A stretch of DNA of 10,146 bases. Origin: an uncultured Arcobacter sp. Lineage in GTDB: Bacteria > Campylobacterota > Campylobacteria > Campylobacterales > Arcobacteraceae. Positions 7,028 through 10,146 of this stretch are shown here, piece by piece (within the stretch, counting starts at the first letter, position 1; the number at the start of each line of letters is the position of its first letter). The notes under the pieces were generated by a model. The model did no database searches, was not told the DNA's origin, and saw only the letters and a list, made by a program, of their open reading frames with translations. The stretch covers positions 1 to 10,146 of the forward strand of contig CAJXWI010000051.1 in assembly GCA_913062735.1 (NCBI GenBank). Reading direction: 5' to 3'. Both the position numbers and the translations under genes were made by a program.

Positions 7028-7323
7028 CCTTAAATGCGTATTTGATTTTATCCGCTTTGCTTTTTTGTATTGGCTTATTTGGAGTAATTAGAAGAAAAAA
7101 TCTTTTAATGCTCTTTTTCTCTACGGAAATCATGCTAAATGCTTGTAATATTGGGTTTGTTGCGGTATCAAGGCATTATGGAGATTTAAGCGGCCAAATG
7201 TTTTCTTTTTTTATTGTTGCTATTGCTGCGTCCGAAGTAGCTATTGGTTTGGGTTTATTAATTCTTTGGTTTAAAAAGAAAAATTCTATTGATTTAGATT
7301 CACTTGCTAAGATGAAAGGTTAA
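7024..7323 (+). CDS. nuoK: NADH-quinone oxidoreductase subunit K (NuoK, ND4L)
   Basis: NuoK is a three-helix membrane subunit with two buried glutamates that form part of the central proton path. The 99-residue protein matches the family length of about 100. E35 in STEIMLNA and E71 in AIAASEVAIGLGL correspond to the two essential helix glutamates (E36 and E72 in E. coli). Hydrophobic segments lie at about 4-22, 26-48 and 57-83. The short loop with RRK (23-25) fits the cytoplasmic side. AAAGGA at 7012-7017 inside nuoJ lies 6 bases before the ATG. Confidence 0.98.
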   Translation: MTLNAYLILSALLFCIGLFGVIRRKNLLMLFFSTEIMLNACNIGFVAVSRHYGDLSGQMFSFFIVAIAASEVAIGLGLLILWFKKKNSIDLDSLAKMKG

Positions 7324-7324
7324 G

Positions 7325-9196
7325 ATGGAATTTTTTGTTTATCTTGCACTGTTTTCACCTCTTCTAGGTTCTTTAATCGCAGCTTTGTTTGCAATGAAAA
7401 AGAAAGTTTTATTTACAGGTATTGTTACTTCTTCTCTTTTAGGACTTTCTTGTGTTTCTTCTTTTTATTTGTTGTATTTTATTTATACTACAAATGAAGT
7501 AATACAAGTAGAATTAATGCAATGGATTAATATTGGAAATATAAATGTTTCTTTCTCTTTTGTAGTAGATTATATTTCTGTTGTAATGATGTGTGTGGTT
7601 ACGTTGGTATCAACTATGGTACATATTCACTCTATTGGATATATGGAAGACGATAAAGGTTTTAATCGGTACTTTGCTTATTTAAGTGCGTTTGTATTTT
7701 CTATGCTTATTTTAGTTATGTCTGATAATTTCTTGGGTTTATTTATAGGCTGGGAAGGTGTTGGTTTATGTTCTTGGTTATTAATTGGTTTCTGGTATCA
7801 CAAAGACTCAGCTTCTTGGGCTGCAAATGAAGCTTTTATTATGAACCGAGTAGCTGATTTAGGAATGTTAATAGCAATCTTTTTGATTTTTTGGAACTTA
7901 GGTTCTTTAAATTATGATATTGTTTTTGCCAATATTTCTACTTTGGATACAGAAACAATAACTTTGATAGGAATATTTTTATTTATAGGGGCCATGGGTA
8001 AATCAGCTCAATTTCCTTTCCATACGTGGTTAGCCGATGCAATGGAAGGACCAACTCCTGTATCTGCTCTTATTCATGCAGCTACTATGGTAACTGCTGG
8101 TGTTTATTTACTTGTACGTTGTAATGAAATTTATGTCTTAATACCTCATATTGGATATGCAATTGCTTGTTTAGGAGCTTTTGTTGCTATTTTTGCAGCC
8201 TCAATGGCTTTAGTAAATAATGATATGAAAAAAATTATTGCATATTCAACATTGTCACAATTGGGATATATGTTTGTAGCAGCTGGATTAGGTGCTTATT
8301 GGGTGGCTTTATTTCATCTCGTAACGCATGCCTTTTTCAAATCAGTTCTGTTTTTAGGGGCTGGAAATGTTATGCATGCAATGAAGAATGAATTAGATAT
8401 TAGAAAAATGGGTGGTTTATATAAACAAATGAAAAGCACAGCAATAATTATGATTATTGCTTCTGTTGCACTTGCTGGAATTTATCCTTTAGCAGGCTTT
8501 TTCTCAAAAGATAAGATTTTAGAAGCTGCTTTTAATGCAGATGCTACATTTATTTGGTTTGTATTATGGACAGGTGCTTTTATGACCGCTTTTTATTCTT
8601 TTAGACTTATTTTTAAAGTCTTTTTTGGAAAAGTTTCTTATGATACTAATGCATTGCATCCTCATGAAACACATAATTTTGTTTTAGCTTCTATGCTTCC
8701 TTTGGTTATTTTAGCTGTTATTGCAGGTTGGGGAGAACACAGTTTTGAGACTTTTGTTACTATGCAATTGCCTTCATGGGCTGCTTTAAATCTAGAACAC
8801 TCTACGGCACTTATTTTGATTTTAGTTACTTCTTTTGTGGCACTTATGGGAATATTCTTTGCATGGTTTAAATACATTAAACAAGATGGGTTTTCATCTT
8901 CTTGGGAAAATAACCTTATGTATAAGATATTAACAAATCAATATTATGTGCCTTGGTTTTATGAGAAGGTTATTTGTAAATCGTATTTATATTTATCCAA
9001 AATAGCGTATAAACAAGTGGATTTAAAAATAATTGATGCTTTTGTTGATGGTATTGCTCATTTTATTTATTCAAGTGGGAAAGAAGCAAGAATCGTTCAA
9101 AAAGCTTCTTTATCAAGCTCTTTAAAAGTTATGATTATAGGAATACTTGTATTGTTTATTTTTGCTGCTGTTATTTTTTTTAAGAAGGTGATGTAA
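7325..9196 (+). CDS. nuoL: NADH-quinone oxidoreductase subunit L (NuoL, ND5, antiporter-like)
   Basis: NuoL is the most distal antiporter-like proton-pumping subunit of the membrane arm and carries the long lateral helix that runs along NuoM and NuoN. The protein has 623 residues, close to the usual 610-620. Conserved charged residues are in place: E144 in LFIGWEGVGLCSW, D178 in NRVADLG, K226 in GAMGKSAQFPFHTWLADAM, H251 in SALIHAATMVTAGV, H331 and H335 in ALFHLVTHAFFKS with K339, and K395 in AGFFSKDKI. The count of hydrophobic segments fits about 16 helices, with the lateral helix near 520-600 and a final membrane helix (about 600-620) ending FFKKVM. These marks distinguish NuoL from the Mrp or hydrogenase-type homologues, as does its place between nuoK and nuoM. 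AAAGG at 7315-7319 lies 5 bases before the ATG. Confidence 0.98.
   Translation: MEFFVYLALFSPLLGSLIAALFAMKKKVLFTGIVTSSLLGLSCVSSFYLLYFIYTTNEVIQVELMQWINIGNINVSFSFVVDYISVVMMCVVTLVSTMVHIHSIGYMEDDKGFNRYFAYLSAFVFSMLILVMSDNFLGLFIGWEGVGLCSWLLIGFWYHKDSASWAANEAFIMNRVADLGMLIAIFLIFWNLGSLNYDIVFANISTLDTETITLIGIFLFIGAMGKSAQFPFHTWLADAMEGPTPVSALIHAATMVTAGVYLLVRCNEIYVLIPHIGYAIACLGAFVAIFAASMALVNNDMKKIIAYSTLSQLGYMFVAAGLGAYWVALFHLVTHAFFKSVLFLGAGNVMHAMKNELDIRKMGGLYKQMKSTAIIMIIASVALAGIYPLAGFFSKDKILEAAFNADATFIWFVLWTGAFMTAFYSFRLIFKVFFGKVSYDTNALHPHETHNFVLASMLPLVILAVIAGWGEHSFETFVTMQLPSWAALNLEHSTALILILVTSFVALMGIFFAWFKYIKQDGFSSSWENNLMYKILTNQYYVPWFYEKVICKSYLYLSKIAYKQVDLKIIDAFVDGIAHFIYSSGKEARIVQKASLSSSLKVMIIGILVLFIFAAVIFFKKVM
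9182..9196 (+). promoter_or_regulatory. Shine-Dalgarno of nuoM
   Basis: AAGAAGGTGATG, with the core AAGG at 9185-9188, lies 8 bases before the ATG at 9197. It sets the nuoM start immediately after the nuoL TAA. Confidence 0.65.
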
Positions 9197-10146
9197 ATGG
9201 ATTACATTTTATCTATACTAATATTTTTTCCAGCCCTTGCGGCTCTTATTGGAATTTTGGTTAAAAAAGATTCTATTTTTATCTATGGTCTTATCGTTAC
9301 TTTTTTAGAATTTCTTTTATCTTTAATTTTATACTCACTTTTTGATGTGCATGAAGCACAAATGCAGTTCATTGAAGAATATGCGTTGATTCCTTCTTAT
9401 GGAATTTCTTATCTTGTGGGAATTGACGGTATTTCTTTATTTTTAGTGATTATGACCACTTTTATGAGTTTTATTTCTCTGCTTGCTTTAAATGAAAAAA
9501 AAGATTTAAAACAATTAATTCTTACCGTTTTATTTTTAGAAATGACTATGGTTGGAGTATTTTTAGCCCTTGATGCTATTGTTTTTTACCTTTTTTGGGA
9601 ATTATCGCTTGTTCCTATGTTATTCATTATTGGGGTTTGGGGTGGAAAATTACGTATTTATGCATGCATTAAATTCTTTTTATATACCTTCTTAGGTTCT
9701 ATGATTATGCTTGTTGCTATGTTGTATTTAGGGTATATTTATTATGCAACTACTGGTATTTGGAGCTTTTCATTACTTGATTGGAATTTATTATTATTGC
9801 CTTTTGATATGCAATTATGGTTATTTGTAGCCTTTTTTGCAGGCTTTGCAGTAAAAGTACCTATGTTTCCTTTTCATACATGGTTGCCTTATGCTCATGG
9901 ACAAGCACCTACTATTGGTTCTGTACTTTTAGCAGCAGTTTTATTAAAAATGGGAACCTACGGTTTTATTCGTTTCTCTCTGCCATTATTTCCTGATGCC
10001 AGCGTTTATTTTATGATACCAATGGCTATTTTAGCGCTTATTGCTATTATTTATACCGCTATGTTGGCGTATGCCCAAGAAGATATGAAACAAGTTATTG
10101 CTTACTCTTCTGTTTCACATATGGGAGTTATTATTCTAGGAACCTT
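9197..10146 (+). CDS. nuoM: NADH-quinone oxidoreductase subunit M (NuoM, ND4), N-terminal part, cut by the window edge
   Basis: The frame opens at ATG 9197 directly after the nuoL stop and stays open for 316 codons to the window end. The full family protein is about 500 residues, so roughly 60 percent is visible. NuoM is an antiporter-like proton-pumping subunit between NuoL and NuoN. Key residues are present: E135 in FYLFWELSLVPMLFIIG, K220 in GFAVKVPMFPFHTWLPYAHG, and K251 in AAVLLKMGTYGF. Together with HTWLPYAHGQAP and EDMKQVIAYSSVSHMG (295-310) these define the ND4 class. About nine or ten hydrophobic segments are visible. The N-terminus MDYILSILIFFPALAALIG is the expected first helix. 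No frameshift is seen; the missing 3' end is due only to the window boundary. Confidence 0.97.
   Translation, partial: MDYILSILIFFPALAALIGILVKKDSIFIYGLIVTFLEFLLSLILYSLFDVHEAQMQFIEEYALIPSYGISYLVGIDGISLFLVIMTTFMSFISLLALNEKKDLKQLILTVLFLEMTMVGVFLALDAIVFYLFWELSLVPMLFIIGVWGGKLRIYACIKFFLYTFLGSMIMLVAMLYLGYIYYATTGIWSFSLLDWNLLLLPFDMQLWLFVAFFAGFAVKVPMFPFHTWLPYAHGQAPTIGSVLLAAVLLKMGTYGFIRFSLPLFPDASVYFMIPMAILALIAIIYTAMLAYAQEDMKQVIAYSSVSHMGVIILGT

Larger units (their letters stand above)
1..10146 (+). other. nuo operon segment (complex I), nuoB end to nuoM start
   Basis: Eleven co-directional reading frames fill the window with no gap larger than 8 bases. The order B-C-D-(small gene)-G-H-I-J-K-L-M is the standard nuo order with E and F replaced by one small gene. 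Junctions are: nuoB/nuoC overlap 1 base (TAGTG), nuoC/nuoD abut, nuoD/small gene and small gene/nuoG overlap 1 base (TAATG), nuoG/nuoH 1 base apart, nuoH/nuoI 1 base, nuoI/nuoJ 8 bases, nuoJ/nuoK overlap 4 bases (ATGA), nuoK/nuoL 1 base, nuoL/nuoM abut. This packing implies one transcript with translational coupling. The promoter must lie upstream of nuoA and the terminator beyond nuoM, both outside the window. Confidence 0.97.

Noticed and set aside
7325..10146. Mrp antiporter or membrane-bound hydrogenase (Hyf/Ech) origin for the antiporter-like genes
   Set aside because: The nuoH-I-J-K-L-M order, the paired NuoK glutamates and the full-length NuoL with lateral helix point to complex I.
4835..10146. 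Excess of T over A on the + strand in the second half as a sign of foreign DNA or a replication switch
   Set aside because: Membrane proteins rich in Phe, Leu, Ile and Val use T-rich codons; the change coincides exactly with the shift from soluble to membrane subunits.
1..10146. CRISPR arrays, tRNA/rRNA genes, insertion sequences, terminators or riboswitches
   Set aside because: I looked for repeated units, inverted repeats with T-tracts and RNA signatures on both strands and saw none; essentially all bases are coding.

Overview
The window is an unbroken stretch of a nuo operon encoding the proton-pumping respiratory complex I (NDH-1). It runs from the last codons of nuoB through nuoC, nuoD, a small unnamed gene, nuoG, nuoH, nuoI, nuoJ, nuoK and nuoL into the first 316 codons of nuoM. 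All genes are on the + strand. They abut, overlap by 1-4 bases or are separated by at most 8 bases. No promoter, terminator, RNA gene, repeat array or mobile element is visible, and no non-coding stretch reaches even 10 bases.

The DNA is strongly AT-rich, favours A/T-ending codons, and has separate nuoC and nuoD rather than a nuoCD fusion. A small cysteine-free protein sits where nuoE/nuoF would normally lie. NuoG (823 residues) is long and divergent. The proteins read like the Campylobacterota (epsilonproteobacterial) version of the operon. An Arcobacter-like member of Arcobacteraceae is my best guess, but this comes from recalled family features and not from a search.

Layout: 1-69 nuoB end; 69-2102 nuoC and nuoD, the hydrophilic Q-module subunits; 2102-2362 the small gene; 2362-4833 nuoG, carrying iron-sulfur clusters and a molybdopterin-oxidoreductase-like C-terminal half; 4835-5830 nuoH, the membrane anchor of the quinone site; 5832-6455 nuoI, which bridges electrons towards NuoB; 6464-9196 nuoJ, nuoK and nuoL of the proton-pumping arm; 9197 to the edge, nuoM. 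nuoA and most of nuoB should lie just upstream, and the rest of nuoM and nuoN just downstream.

The notable biology is at the electron-input end. The FMN/NADH-binding NuoF and the [2Fe-2S] NuoE are absent from the operon. NuoG keeps all eight cysteines of a two-cluster ferredoxin domain, has lost most N7 ligands, and carries a charged insert in its C-terminal half. This fits a complex I fed by a donor other than NADH, such as flavodoxin or ferredoxin, as proposed for Campylobacter and Helicobacter. The second small gene that those genera carry between nuoD and nuoG also has no counterpart here. I found no evidence of a wholly new system; the window is a conserved housekeeping operon with an unusual electron-entry module.
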